Origin: Arthrobacter sp. ISL-65
GTDB taxonomy: Bacteria; Actinomycetota; Actinomycetes; Actinomycetales; Micrococcaceae
NCBI RefSeq assembly: GCF_018613795.1
Contig: NZ_JAGGPN010000026.1
Coordinates: forward strand, 1 to 64,000
Direction: 5' to 3'
Length of the DNA: 64,000 bases
The notes under the pieces were generated by a model. That model was not told the DNA's origin, ran no database searches, and saw only the letters and a program-made list of their open reading frames with translations. Of the stretch, positions 26,241 to 36,093 are shown piece by piece. Made by a program: the position numbers and the translations under genes. How positions within the stretch are numbered: the first letter of the stretch is position 1; the number at the start of each line of letters is the position of its first letter.

Positions 26241-29081
26241 TCAGTCCGAGAGGCGAAACCTTGCCGCCAGTTCGCTGCGTGAGCGGATCCCCAGCTTCCC
26301 GTAGATACGGGTCAGGTGATACTGCACGGTTTTCTCGGCCAGAAACAGTGCACGGGCCGCCTCCTTGTTGGTGGACCCGGCTGCTACGAGCTCGGCCACT
26401 GACTGCTCCTGGGCGGTGAGCTGGATCTGTGGTTGAGTCACGGCAGCCAGCACGTCAGATGGGTCGGGCAAATTGCCCACGTCCAGGCCTGTCGCCTTCA
26501 GCTCCCGATCGCATCTTTCCACATACGTGGCCGCGCCCAGAGAATCATAGAGATCCCTGGCCACCCGCAGCAGTGAGGATGCCAAACGCCTTTTGCCGGC
26601 CCGCCGCATGCTCTGCCCGAAGGCAAAGCTCACCCGGGCGCGCAGGTATGGCCGGTTAAGCCCGCGCAGATGCCCCAGCGCCGTTTCGAAATGCTCCCTG
26701 GCGGTATCGGAATCCCCTTGGGCGGCTACGAGCCGGCCCCGTGCCCACGCCATCCGCGCGAGATCGGATGGTACTGCCCGCTCCCGCCGCACGTGCTCGA
26801 AGGCGGTGAGAAAGGAGTCGGCCACATCAAGCTGATCGGTCATGACAAGGGCATTAACATAGGTGTCCTGCCATGGCCAGAACGACACTCTGTTGTCTGT
26901 CCAGGGGTCCAGCTCCGTCAGGGGCTGCAACACGGCCAAAGCGCTTTCGTAGTCCGCCCGTGCCTCATGGAAACGCGCCCGGGCCAGACTGGCCGGCACC
27001 TGCATGGCCCGATAAGTGCCCGGCTGCACGGCGGCCTGGGAGACGTAGTACCGCGCCCGTTCCCAATCCCCACGCAGGGACCACAGCTCAGCGGCGGTCC
27101 AGTACAACAACGGCCGGATCAGTGGCATCCGCGAGGACTCGAGCCGCACCGAGGCGCGCGCAATAGTGGCGGCGGCCGCATCCCAATTACCGAGCACGAG
27201 GTGGGTGCGGGCCAACCAGGCCTCCGCCCACAGGGAAATCCGCAATGACCCGCCCCGGAACTCGGTCGGGGCAGCGGCTTCAAAATTTACAAGGGCTGTC
27301 TCGGCGTCGTCCAGCCGCAGAGCCAGCCACCCGGCGCCCATCTGCACGCGTTGCTTTTGGGCATTCTCCGAAGCGTGTTCGAAGGCCAGTCGGTAGGAGG
27401 CTTCGGCTTCAGACATCCTGCCCTGGGCATAAAGACCCAGCCCATAGATGGCTTCAGATTCGATGTGGGCCGGGGTACCCGGCTTTGTCAGGGACATGGC
27501 CTGCTCCGCCCAACGGGTGATGAGCGGGCCATCCCAGGAAGCCACCCCATGCAGAACCAAGCGTTGGGCCACCTGCGCAGCGGCCACCGGGTCGTGCTGC
27601 GGGTTGCTTGTTCGCCAGGCCATCTCCAACTGGGTTTGGGCGCTGTGGTTTTGTCCCGACGCCGTGGAGAGGTAGCCAAGCACGGAGGAACGCAGCGGCG
27701 AGGGCGCCATGGCGTCTACTGCCGCGGCCCACATCTGCGCCTGGGCCATGTTGCCGGAACCCACAAGGGCGTCGACTGCCCTGAGGAGGCGATCGTTGCC
27801 GGCACGGACGTCCCCTGAGAGCCTGGAGGCGGAAAACAGTGCGGTCGAGACATCCTGCCAGGCACCCACTAGAGCCTGTTGGCGGGCGTACTCCTCTAGC
27901 TCCGCGGCCAATGCCTCGTCGGCGCCCGGGGTCGCGGACACCCGGTGACCCAGGCGATCGCCCTCCAGCTGCACAGTTTTCGCAGCCCGTCGGTGCAGCT
28001 CAATGCGCCGGCCGGGTACGATCTGCTCATAGACGGACTCAGCACTTCCCGCTGCAAAGAAAGTCACCACCGAGGGGGCCCGTTCTACCGACAGGCCCAG
28101 CAGTCCGGCCCTGTGGCCCTCGTCGAGGGCATCCATCACAGACGCAACTCCACTGACGTGGGCAACCTCCTCTATCCCGGCGCTACGTCTAAGCACGGAC
28201 GCGGCCTCCGCCACAGCCACCAGATCGGGGGACGCGGCGTTGAGCAGGCTGCGCACCCGTCCCCGCACGCGCGAGCTCGGGGGCAAGGATGAAAACCATG
28301 TCTGCCAAGTCTCCGGAGGAAGCTCGCCCAGGAGTTCCACAATCGGCTCGGGCCAACCACCTGTGTGCCGTACGATCTCTTGGGCGGCCGTCACGTTCAG
28401 GTCGATGCCGAACCAGCGCCGTGCGAGATCCTGGACCCGCTGCGGTGACAGTGGTTCCAGCGGAATACGGGAAACCTGATGTCCGGTGAGAAAGGCGAGG
28501 ACGCCCGCCGGGACGAGCTGAGCTTGAGTGGGATCCAGAGTGACCAAGAACAGGATTCGCTTGCCGCGCAGCCGGCGCATGACGAATGCGAGGACGTGCA
28601 GGCTTTCTGCGTCGAGGTGCTGGACGTCATCAACAGCAACCACCACGCTCCCGTGCAATTGAAGCCCCTCAAGGTGTGCGTTGAGAGTCGAGGCGTAGTT
28701 GGCGACTTGAGCAGCGTTGAGAGCACCGACAGGGTCCGCGGACCGGACGTTGTCACGCCCATGGTCCTTTGCCGAGCGCAGCGGCGGAGTGACCATGAGC
28801 TGGGAGTAGCCCGCAAGTGGGAACTGCGCCTCCCACTCGTCTCCCGTAGCGGACAGCACCCGCACCCCACGCGCCACGGCGCTGCAGTGCTCCAGGAAAA
28901 GGTCCAGCAAGGCAGTCTTACCGGATCCCTGCGGGCCGCTGAGCACTACCGTTCGCACGCTGCCCTTACGCACCGTACGCAGCGTTTCCAGCAACTTCTC
29001 GAAGACATCAGCCCGGCCGAGCAGCGCCAGGTCCTCCTCGGTGTCGCCGTGGTGGGGGCCCGGGGTCATGCTGGCAAGCAT
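26241..29081 (-). CDS. benR: Large ATP-binding LuxR-family regulator (LAL), BenR-like
   Basis: A regulator of about 946 residues. It has an N-terminal AAA/NTPase domain with Walker A GPQGSGKTALLD and Walker B-like VVVAVDDVQHLD, a long middle part with TPR-like helices, and a C-terminal LuxR helix-turn-helix (LTAQEQSVAELVAAGSTNKE, then KTVQYHLTRIYGKLG). In Corynebacterium glutamicum a LuxR-type BenR encoded next to benABCD activates the benzoate operon. The same position here, directly after benD on the same strand, supports that name. The start is uncertain: the frame is open to 29177 inside benD, but the ATGs at 29081 or 29069 avoid the overlap. None has a good Shine-Dalgarno. Confidence 0.8.
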   Translation of the reverse strand: MLASMTPGPHHGDTEEDLALLGRADVFEKLLETLRTVRKGSVRTVVLSGPQGSGKTALLDLFLEHCSAVARGVRVLSATGDEWEAQFPLAGYSQLMVTPPLRSAKDHGRDNVRSADPVGALNAAQVANYASTLNAHLEGLQLHGSVVVAVDDVQHLDAESLHVLAFVMRRLRGKRILFLVTLDPTQAQLVPAGVLAFLTGHQVSRIPLEPLSPQRVQDLARRWFGIDLNVTAAQEIVRHTGGWPEPIVELLGELPPETWQTWFSSLPPSSRVRGRVRSLLNAASPDLVAVAEAASVLRRSAGIEEVAHVSGVASVMDALDEGHRAGLLGLSVERAPSVVTFFAAGSAESVYEQIVPGRRIELHRRAAKTVQLEGDRLGHRVSATPGADEALAAELEEYARQQALVGAWQDVSTALFSASRLSGDVRAGNDRLLRAVDALVGSGNMAQAQMWAAAVDAMAPSPLRSSVLGYLSTASGQNHSAQTQLEMAWRTSNPQHDPVAAAQVAQRLVLHGVASWDGPLITRWAEQAMSLTKPGTPAHIESEAIYGLGLYAQGRMSEAEASYRLAFEHASENAQKQRVQMGAGWLALRLDDAETALVNFEAAAPTEFRGGSLRISLWAEAWLARTHLVLGNWDAAAATIARASVRLESSRMPLIRPLLYWTAAELWSLRGDWERARYYVSQAAVQPGTYRAMQVPASLARARFHEARADYESALAVLQPLTELDPWTDNRVSFWPWQDTYVNALVMTDQLDVADSFLTAFEHVRRERAVPSDLARMAWARGRLVAAQGDSDTAREHFETALGHLRGLNRPYLRARVSFAFGQSMRRAGKRRLASSLLRVARDLYDSLGAATYVERCDRELKATGLDVGNLPDPSDVLAAVTQPQIQLTAQEQSVAELVAAGSTNKEAARALFLAEKTVQYHLTRIYGKLGIRSRSELAARFRLSD

Positions 29082-29130
29082 ACTGGAGCGCGCCGTGCGG
29101 CCACGCCAGCGAGTTTCCGTCACAGTGTGC

Positions 29131-29958
29131 TCAGCCGAGGTCCCCGCCTGCCACAGGGAGAATGCTGCCGGTGACATAGGACGCTTCGTCGGAGGCCATG
29201 AACACGATCGGCGCGGCCTGTTCGTCCAGGGTGCCGTATCGCTTCATGAAGGAGGACTCCATGGTCTGGTCCACGATGGTCTGGTACCACGCCTTTTCGG
29301 TCGATGACTGCGCTTCCGGTCCGCGCTTGACCTTCCTGGGCGGAGCTTCCGTGCCGCCGGGTGCCGTAGCGACAACGCGAATACCTCGCTCGGCAACCTC
29401 CATGGCCAGGGACTGGGTCAGGGCATTGACACCACCCTTCGCCGCGGCGTAGGGGACGCGGTGCATTCCGCGGGTAGCCACGGAGGAGACGTTGACGATG
29501 GTGCCCGACCCCTGCTCGAGCATTGCCGGGAGTACGGCGCGGCAGGACCACAGGGTCGGGAAGAGTGAACGGCGGATCTCCTTCTCGATTTTCTCCTCGT
29601 CATACTCTTCGTAGGGGCGGGCCCAGATGGTTCCCCCCACGTTGTTGACGAGTACGTCAACCCTGCCGTGAAGGTCTAACGCCGCGCTCACGGCCTGTTG
29701 TGCGCCGGTGAACGTCTCCAGGTCCGCGGTCACGGCGACGGCGGACCCTCCGGACCCTGACCTCTTCGCGTCGTCCTGGATCTCCCGGGCGACCTCGTGA
29801 ACGATGTCGGCGCGGTCCACAAGGACGACCGCGCCCCCTTCGGCCCCAATCCGCTCGGCGACCTTTTGGCCGATACCCTGGGCCGCGCCCGTCACCACCG
29901 CCACCTTGCCGGCGAAGCGGCCGGGCGTGACGAACTGTCCGGCGTAGGTCATAACCAT
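29131..29958 (-). CDS. benD: Benzoate cis-diol dehydrogenase (1,6-dihydroxycyclohexa-2,4-diene-1-carboxylate dehydrogenase)
   Basis: A 275-residue short-chain dehydrogenase. VVTGAAQGIGQ is the NAD-binding motif, VNNVGGT the NNAG equivalent, NVSSVATRG carries the catalytic Ser, and RVPYAAAKGGV the YxxxK pair. The enzyme oxidises the benzoate cis-diol with loss of CO2 to catechol, passing the NADH back to BenC. Position after benC, with TGATG stop-start overlap at 29956-29960, fixes the identity. Translation is coupled to benC. Confidence 0.92.
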   Translation of the reverse strand: MVMTYAGQFVTPGRFAGKVAVVTGAAQGIGQKVAERIGAEGGAVVLVDRADIVHEVAREIQDDAKRSGSGGSAVAVTADLETFTGAQQAVSAALDLHGRVDVLVNNVGGTIWARPYEEYDEEKIEKEIRRSLFPTLWSCRAVLPAMLEQGSGTIVNVSSVATRGMHRVPYAAAKGGVNALTQSLAMEVAERGIRVVATAPGGTEAPPRKVKRGPEAQSSTEKAWYQTIVDQTMESSFMKRYGTLDEQAAPIVFMASDEASYVTGSILPVAGGDLG

Positions 29959-31532
29959 CAGGAGACTTTGTCTTTGGCGTCCATAGCCCCGGACATGGTG
30001 CCCTTGGCGTCGCGGGCGTGAGCCATAATGACTTCCCGGGCGCGCTCTTTGTCCTGGCGCTCGAATGCGGCAACGACCTCGAGGTGATCTTGGGCGACCC
30101 GCTCGAAGATTTCCGTGCCCTCCACGAAGGTTGCTGCCATCTGGGCGTGGACGTCGAGCCGTCGGTACGACTCAAGCAGCATGGGGTTATCGCAGATCGT
30201 GAAGAGGTACTCGTGGAACTCTTCGTTGGTCCTCACGTATTCTTCGGGGTCGAGGACCCTGCCCTTGCCCACCGCGCGTGTGGTCGCTTCCGCGAGACGG
30301 CGGAACTGGTTCAGTTGCTCATTGCTGAGGCGGCCCAGCATCAGTTCGGTGACTGCAAGTTCAAGCCCCATCCGGGCGTCCAGGTGGGCGTAACTGTCCT
30401 CCTTACGGAACTCGAGACGGCCGGTTTCCAGGGAAGAAATTGCTTGGACGCGGCTGATCGTGTCGCCTTCGGTCTCCAGCTTCTCCGCAGGAGCGGGCGC
30501 GCCGGTCTCGGCGTCTCCGCCTGTGGTCTCCTTGGGGGCGAAACGCTCGAAGTAGAAGTTGGCTGGCTGGATGTCCTCGGTGTCCAGCCACTTGGAGACG
30601 GCGTTGACCATGGGTGGCGGGCCGCACAGGTAGATGTCGACGTCGCCGTCGTTGAGGTGAGACGGCTGGATGATCTGGGTGACGTAGCCCGTGTGGGGGG
30701 CGGAGGTATCCGGCTCCGAGGCGATGTAGTCCCAAGTGAAGCCCGGCAACTTGGTTTCGTAGGCGCGGAGCCAGTCGAGGCCGACGATGTCGGCTTCGCG
30801 AGAGACGCCGTAGATCAGGTGCACCGGCGTGGCTGGCGGGTTCTCCGATAGCTTTTCCAGGATTGACAGGAGCGGGGCTAGTCCGGTGCCGCCTGCGAGC
30901 AGGAGCAGGGGGCGCTTTGGCTCGCGAAGGAAGAAGGAGCCGTAGGGGCCGGTGAACTCGATGGCGTCCCCGACCGCTGCCCGGTCACGCAGGTACTCCG
31001 ACATTGCGCCCTGAGGGGTGATCCGGACCATGAAGGAGGTGTCCTCAACTTCGGGGCCGTTGCTGAAGGAGTACGAGCGCTCGGCATCGGTGCCCGGGAC
31101 CTTGATGTTGACGTACTGGCCGGGCAGGAACGCCAGGGCCTCCCGGTTCTGCACCTCCAAGGTGAAGGAGATGGTGGACTCCGAGTGTTTGTCGAGCTCT
31201 TTCAGGGTGGAGGTGAACGTGGCGGCGGAGGTCTTCGCGGATTCCGATGTAGCCGGGATTTGGATGGCGAGGTCCGATTCCGGGACGGCCTGGCAGGTGA
31301 GCAGGTAGCCCTTCTCGAGTTCCTCCTCCGTCATGGCGTCGTCGATGTAGTCTCCGGGGTCGAAGGAGCCGGAGTCGCAGAACGCCTTGCACGTGCCGCA
31401 GGCGCCGTCACGGCAGTCTGACGGGATGTTGATCCGCGCCTTGTATGCAGCGTCCATGACGGTCTCGTAGTCGCCGACCTTGATGACCTTTGTGACGCCA
31501 TCCTCGAAGCTGAGGGCTACCTTATGGCCCAT
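29958..31532 (-). CDS. benC: Benzoate 1,2-dioxygenase reductase with C-terminal GntR-type FCD domain
   Basis: A 524-residue protein, much longer than proteobacterial BenC (~340). Residues ~1-95 are a plant-type [2Fe-2S] ferredoxin (CRDGACGTCKAFC plus a later LLTCQAV Cys). Residues ~105-200 are the FAD domain (RSYSFSNGPE) and ~205-335 the NADH domain (LLAGGTGLAPLLSIL, LCGPPPMV). It passes electrons from NADH to the BenAB oxygenase. An acidic linker follows, then residues ~385-510 match the FCD ligand-binding domain of GntR/FadR regulators, with H440 (EEFHEYL), H483 (QDHLEVV) and H505 (MAHARDA) in the family's metal-ligand positions. No DNA-binding domain is present. Confidence 0.92.
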   Translation of the reverse strand: MGHKVALSFEDGVTKVIKVGDYETVMDAAYKARINIPSDCRDGACGTCKAFCDSGSFDPGDYIDDAMTEEELEKGYLLTCQAVPESDLAIQIPATSESAKTSAATFTSTLKELDKHSESTISFTLEVQNREALAFLPGQYVNIKVPGTDAERSYSFSNGPEVEDTSFMVRITPQGAMSEYLRDRAAVGDAIEFTGPYGSFFLREPKRPLLLLAGGTGLAPLLSILEKLSENPPATPVHLIYGVSREADIVGLDWLRAYETKLPGFTWDYIASEPDTSAPHTGYVTQIIQPSHLNDGDVDIYLCGPPPMVNAVSKWLDTEDIQPANFYFERFAPKETTGGDAETGAPAPAEKLETEGDTISRVQAISSLETGRLEFRKEDSYAHLDARMGLELAVTELMLGRLSNEQLNQFRRLAEATTRAVGKGRVLDPEEYVRTNEEFHEYLFTICDNPMLLESYRRLDVHAQMAATFVEGTEIFERVAQDHLEVVAAFERQDKERAREVIMAHARDAKGTMSGAMDAKDKVS

Positions 31533-31665
31533 GATTTCCTCCTGGCTGGTGGTCGCGTCCTCGCGACCCCCGAAAGTTGGTGCAGTTGTCTCGTATGAGG
31601 TGATGTTCGGCAGGATGCTCCTGACCGCAACCGTCCCGGTCGGGCCCGGACGGCGCCGGATACCG

Positions 31666-32202
31666 TCAGATCATGTAGACATCCACCACGTGGTGGATGT
31701 AATCGTTCTTCAATACAACCTTCTTCTTCAGGATCACCGGCTGCTCGCCGGAGAGATCGATGGTGTAGAAGCTCGTGCCGAAATATGTGTCAGTGGTGTT
31801 GTAGCGGAAGTACAAGGTGAACCAGTTGAAGCGGACCTTCACCTGGTCGCCGTCGTGCTCCAGGATCTCCACGTCCGTGATGTTGTGCCCGGTGCGGGGC
31901 TCCGGCAGGGAGGTGGCGGAGGACCGGTCCGTCTTGATCCGGAACACCCGGTCCTCGATGCCGCCACGGTTGTCGTAATAGATCAGCGAGATCTCGTTCT
32001 GGGGGTCCTCAGTGAGCCGGTCGTCGACGTCCCACGCCGGCATCCAGTACTCGGAGTCCGGGTGGTAGCACTGGAGCCACTCGTCGAACTGGCGGTCATC
32101 CAGCAGGCGGGCCTCCCTATAAAGAAAGGCACGTACGGTTTCGAGGGTCGCGATCTCCTCGGCGCTCTTGAGCGCAGTCAGGGGGTTAAGCAGGTTGGCC
32201 AT
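31666..32202 (-). CDS. benB: Benzoate 1,2-dioxygenase, small (beta) subunit
   Basis: A 178-residue beta subunit of a ring-hydroxylating dioxygenase. FLYREARLLDDRQFDEWLQCY and the following YWMPAW are characteristic of the family's cone-shaped subunit, which stabilises the alpha3beta3 hexamer. It lies 38 bp after benA and 133 bp before benC on the same strand. It has no catalytic metal. The spacer to benC (31533-31665) has no gene. Confidence 0.93.
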   Translation of the reverse strand: MANLLNPLTALKSAEEIATLETVRAFLYREARLLDDRQFDEWLQCYHPDSEYWMPAWDVDDRLTEDPQNEISLIYYDNRGGIEDRVFRIKTDRSSATSLPEPRTGHNITDVEILEHDGDQVKVRFNWFTLYFRYNTTDTYFGTSFYTIDLSGEQPVILKKKVVLKNDYIHHVVDVYMI

Positions 32203-32240
32203 TGGTGTTCAGCACTCTCTTCGTGGGTTCGAGGTATCGG

Positions 32241-33623
32241 TCAGGCCGTGACCGGCACGGTTTCCTGGGCGGAGGGTTCCGCGTCGGCGAGGGCCTTGTC
32301 CATTACTTCCTTCCAGTACCCGTGCTGGATCGGGTATAGCCCCTCGTCCTCGGTGCGCATTCCAGAGGCGATCACCCGGGACATGCCCAGTGCCTTGGCC
32401 TGCTCGTCAGGACCCACGATCTCGTGAGTAGAGCCGCGCGTCATGTCGTTCCACGGCGCCGAGGTGGCCCAGTAGGTCTTGTTGCAGGAACGGAACTCTT
32501 CGAGGTCGTCCGGCGTGGCCATGCCGGTCGCATTGAAGAAATCCTCGTACTGGCGGATGCGCTTTGAGCGGTTCTCTTGCGACTCACCCTTTGGTGCAAT
32601 GCAGTAGATCGTGACTTCGGTCTGGTCCGCTGAAATAGGGCGGAAGTGACGGATCTGCGAGGAGAACTGGTCCATGATGTAGACGTTCGGGTACAGGCAG
32701 AGGTTGCGGGAGATGTTGATCATGAAGTTTGCCATCTCCTCGCCGTACTTCTGGACGAGCTCGTCGCGGCGGTCCCACAGCGGACGGTCCTGGGCGTTGG
32801 TCCACTCCTGCCACAGCAGCAGGTGCCCGTGGTCGTAGGAATAGAAGCCGCCCTTGACCTTCCCCCATTTGCCGGCGTCCATGGCCTTGGTCGTGTTGGC
32901 GGAGTCACCGGCACTTCGGCGGGCGGTGGTTGCGGCGTAGTTCCAATGCACTGCGGTGACGTGGTAGCCGTCGGCGCCGTTTTCCGCCTGGACCTTCCAG
33001 TTGCCGTCGTAGGTGTAGGTGGACGACCCGCGCAGGACCTCGAGTCCCTCCGGGGACTGGTCCACAATCGAATCGATGACCTTGGTGGCGTCTCCCAGGT
33101 GATCCTCGAGTGGGAGGACGTCAGCGTTCAAGGAGCCGAAAAGGAAGCCACGGTAGGAGTCGAAGCGGGCCACCTTGGTGAGGTCGTGCGAGCCCTCTTT
33201 GTTGAAGGTCTCCGGGTATCCAGCGTTGCGGGAGTCCTTGACCTTCAGCAGTTCCCCGGAGTTCTTGAAGGTCCAGCCGTGGAAAGGGCAGGTGAACGTG
33301 GTCCTGTTGTCGGTCTTGCGTCGGCAGAGCATCGCGCCTCGGTGCGAGCAGGCATTGACGATGCAGTTGATCTTCTCGTCCTTATCCCGGGTGATGACGA
33401 CGGGAGTCCGCCCGATGTAGGTGGTGAAGTAGTCGCCCACGTTGGGGATCTGGGATTCGTGGGCGAGGTAAACCCAGTTGCCCTCGAAGATGTGCTTCAT
33501 CTCCAGTTCGAAGATCTCTTCGTTCGTGAAGATCTCGCGCTTCGCCCGGATGACGCCGTTCTCACGATCGTCGATCACGGCGTCGGCAAGGACCTCACGG
33601 ACACGGGTCAGGTTCTCGGTCAT
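32241..33623 (-). CDS. benA: Benzoate 1,2-dioxygenase, large (alpha) subunit
   Basis: A 460-residue Rieske oxygenase subunit. The Rieske cluster ligands are C92-x-H94 (ACSHRGAML) and C112-x2-H115 (CPFHGW). The mononuclear iron site has H221 and H226 in [12 protein letters not shown], with a C-terminal Asp expected. It adds O2 across C1-C2 of benzoate to give the cis-diol. The ATG at 33623 follows GAAGGAG at 7 nt; the longer frame to 33677 has no such site. It is the first gene of benABCD-benR and is divergent from catA. Confidence 0.95.
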   Translation of the reverse strand: MTENLTRVREVLADAVIDDRENGVIRAKREIFTNEEIFELEMKHIFEGNWVYLAHESQIPNVGDYFTTYIGRTPVVITRDKDEKINCIVNACSHRGAMLCRRKTDNRTTFTCPFHGWTFKNSGELLKVKDSRNAGYPETFNKEGSHDLTKVARFDSYRGFLFGSLNADVLPLEDHLGDATKVIDSIVDQSPEGLEVLRGSSTYTYDGNWKVQAENGADGYHVTAVHWNYAATTARRSAGDSANTTKAMDAGKWGKVKGGFYSYDHGHLLLWQEWTNAQDRPLWDRRDELVQKYGEEMANFMINISRNLCLYPNVYIMDQFSSQIRHFRPISADQTEVTIYCIAPKGESQENRSKRIRQYEDFFNATGMATPDDLEEFRSCNKTYWATSAPWNDMTRGSTHEIVGPDEQAKALGMSRVIASGMRTEDEGLYPIQHGYWKEVMDKALADAEPSAQETVPVTA

Positions 33624-33953
33624 GACGTGCTCCTTCTTCGGAGATTGAGGCGGGCGAACGGCGGCCGTGGTGACCATGCTTCAGCCCATCGTGGGAAAAG
33701 GTATGTGAGCCATTCTGGTGCAGCGTGACAGCTCTCACATCAGGCAAACCCCTAGGGTCTACCAAGGGTGTCTTTATGTAAGTTTAGTTACCTAGAAGCC
33801 GCCTAATGGATACTTGTTTCGTCCTTATCCTGCGCCTAACCTGAGATGGACGGCACGTGAAGCCGCTGGCCCTGTGGGCCTACCCTGCGCCCGGCGCGTC
33901 ACGGCCGGATAGGAGCCTTTCCTGTCCCGGATACAAGATGAGTGGAGATCACC
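33624..33953. promoter_or_regulatory. Divergent ben/cat promoter region
   Basis: A 330-bp gene-free region between benA (minus) and catA (plus), with an AT-richer core near 33770-33830. It must hold both promoters and, by position, the sites for BenR and possibly the LysR protein. I could not identify a convincing operator palindrome. Confidence 0.5.
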
Positions 33954-34838
33954 ATGACTGAGATTCAGGCGGACACCCGCAAAGAAGATGAGGGTACTGC
34001 CGTAGAGGCCGGCTCGAAGGCCACCGAGCGCTTCACCGCCTCTGGCAAGATCGCTGGACTGGGCGTACCCAAGGAGCGCGTGAGCCTGCTCGCCGGAGCC
34101 CTGATCAAGGCTGCCAACGACATCGTCGTCGAGCACCAAGTCACCTATGAGGAGTACAACGCCCTGAAGGCGTGGCTGATCAAGGTCGGCACTGATGGCG
34201 AGTGGCCCCTGTTCCTCGACGTGTGGCTCGAACACACTGTGGAAGATGTCAACTCCCAGGACCGCCCCGGCACCAGGGGCACCATCGAGGGACCTTACTA
34301 CGTCCCGAACTCCCCAGTGCTTGAATCCCCCGCTACCGTGGAGATGCGTGAGGACGAGGAGGGCACTCCTCTGCGCTTCAGCGGCCACTTCACCGACACT
34401 GACGGCAACCCGATCCAGGGTGCCCAGCTGGAGATCTGGCATGCAGACGCGGCTGGGTTCTACTCCCAGTACGCCCCGGGCCTGCCGGACTGGCTCTTCC
34501 GCGCAACCGTGAAAGCCGACGACGATGGCCAATTCGTGCTCCACACAATGCGCCCGGCCCCGTACCAGATCCCCACGGACGGTGCCTGCGGACAGCTGAT
34601 CAGTGCGGCAGGGTGGCACGCGTGGCGCCCGGCCCACATCCACATCAAGGTCTCCGCCCCGGGATACCAGCCGGTGACCCAGCAGCTTTACTTCCCCGGT
34701 GACCCGCACAACGCCGATGACATCGCTTCTGCTGTCAAGCCCGAGCTGATGCTCGATCCCAAGCCGCGCACGGATGGCGCGGCCGGCGAGGAGGCCGTAT
34801 ACGACTACGTTCTGGCCAAGGAGGGTCAGTCCAAGTAG
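33954..34838 (+). CDS. catA: Catechol 1,2-dioxygenase (intradiol)
   Basis: A 294-residue intradiol dioxygenase. The Fe(III) ligands are visible with correct spacing: Y170 (AGFYSQY), Y204 (APYQIP), H228 and H230 (RPAHIHIKV). The N-terminal helical linker (~1-110) forms the dimer. It opens catechol to cis,cis-muconate. The ATG at 33954 has GGAG 7 nt upstream; a GTG at 33942 is an alternative. It is divergent from benA, so benzoate conversion and ring cleavage are co-located. Confidence 0.95.
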   Translation: MTEIQADTRKEDEGTAVEAGSKATERFTASGKIAGLGVPKERVSLLAGALIKAANDIVVEHQVTYEEYNALKAWLIKVGTDGEWPLFLDVWLEHTVEDVNSQDRPGTRGTIEGPYYVPNSPVLESPATVEMREDEEGTPLRFSGHFTDTDGNPIQGAQLEIWHADAAGFYSQYAPGLPDWLFRATVKADDDGQFVLHTMRPAPYQIPTDGACGQLISAAGWHAWRPAHIHIKVSAPGYQPVTQQLYFPGDPHNADDIASAVKPELMLDPKPRTDGAAGEEAVYDYVLAKEGQSK

Positions 34839-34881
34839 AGGGTCCCCCGCTCTTGCCTTGGCCAGGGCGGCCACGGCCAAT

Positions 34882-34914
34882 GAAGCGTCCCAGAGCAAAA
34901 GCTCTGGGCGCTTC
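34882..34914 (+). terminator. Hairpin between catA and catB
   Basis: GAAGCG-T-CCCAGAGC (34882-34896) and GCTCTGGG-CGCTTC (34901-34914) pair over 14 bp with a single bulged T and an AAAA loop. It lies 44 bp after catA and 53 bp before catB. It may attenuate read-through so that catA is expressed more than catBC. Confidence 0.65.
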
Positions 34915-34967
34915 TCACCTCTTCCGCCAATACTCTCGCACCGTCTGACCCGAAAGGAACCGCGCCG

Positions 34968-36068
34968 TTGAAAATCGAACGGATTGAAGTGATTCCCTAC
35001 TCCATCCCGTACACGCATCCACTGAGATTTGCCAGCGGCGAGGTGGCAAATGCTGACCACGTTCTTGTGCGCCTGTACACCGACGACGGCGTAGTGGGAG
35101 TTGCAGACGCACCTCCCCGGCCCTACACGTACGGCGAGACCCAGGAGTCCATCGGAACGATCATCGAGAAGACTTTTGCCCCGCAGCTGATCGGCCTCGA
35201 GATATTAGACCGCGAGCAGATCCATGCGGTGCTGCGCCGCACCATTCACAATCAGGTAGCGAAGGGCGCCGTCGACATTGCCGTATGGGACGCGCTCGGC
35301 AAGACACTCGGCACTCCGGTGCACAAGCTACTGGGTGGGTATACCGACCGGATGCTGGTCAGCCATATGCTCGGCTTTCGGCCGGCGCAGGAACTCCTCG
35401 ACGAGGCCCTGCGCTTCGGCGAGGAATACGGCATCACCACCTTCAAGCTGAAGGTAGGCCGCCGGCCGCTGTCCTTGGATGTGGAGGCCTGCCACGTGCT
35501 GCGCGAGGGACTGGGCGAAGACGTGGAGCTTTACCTTGACGCGAACCGCGGGTGGACGGCGAATGAGGCCCTTGAGGTCCTTCGGCGGACCGAGGGATTG
35601 GGACTGACCCTGCTCGAGGAACCCTGTGACGCAAAGGAAGCAATGAGTCGCCGCCGCCTAGTCGACAAATCCCCGATCCCGGTAGTGGGAGACGAATCCG
35701 TTCCCACGGCCGGCGATGCGTCCCGGGAACTGCTCTCCGGCGGCTGCAATGCCATCTGCATTAAGACCGCGCGTTCCGGCTTCACGGAAGCCACCGAGAT
35801 ACTCGGGCTCTGCACCGGGCTCGGCGTGGATGTGACCATGGGCAACCAGATCGACACCCAGGTCGGCTCGCTGGCGACCGTCACCTTTGGCGCCGCCCAC
35901 GAGGCCACCAGCCGCCGGGCAGGGGAATTGTCAAACTTCCTCGACATGGCTGACGACCTGATGGCTGACCCGCTCCGGATAATCGACGGCACGATTTCCG
36001 TGCGCGATCTGCCGGGGGTCGGAGCAGAGATCGACGAAGACAAGCTCGCGAAGTACCGCCTGTCGTAG
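34968..36068 (+). CDS. catB: Muconate cycloisomerase
   Basis: A 366-residue enolase-superfamily enzyme. The KxK motif (TFKLKVG) supplies the catalytic Lys, and metal ligands occur in LYLDANRGW, LLEEPCD and VVGDESV, with the second Lys in CIKTARSG. It cyclises cis,cis-muconate to muconolactone. The start is TTG at 34968 with AAAGGA upstream. It precedes catC, giving the order catA-catB-catC. Confidence 0.93.
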   Translation: MKIERIEVIPYSIPYTHPLRFASGEVANADHVLVRLYTDDGVVGVADAPPRPYTYGETQESIGTIIEKTFAPQLIGLEILDREQIHAVLRRTIHNQVAKGAVDIAVWDALGKTLGTPVHKLLGGYTDRMLVSHMLGFRPAQELLDEALRFGEEYGITTFKLKVGRRPLSLDVEACHVLREGLGEDVELYLDANRGWTANEALEVLRRTEGLGLTLLEEPCDAKEAMSRRRLVDKSPIPVVGDESVPTAGDASRELLSGGCNAICIKTARSGFTEATEILGLCTGLGVDVTMGNQIDTQVGSLATVTFGAAHEATSRRAGELSNFLDMADDLMADPLRIIDGTISVRDLPGVGAEIDEDKLAKYRLS

Positions 36069-36093
36069 CCCCCAACCACCAAGGAGAAAAATA

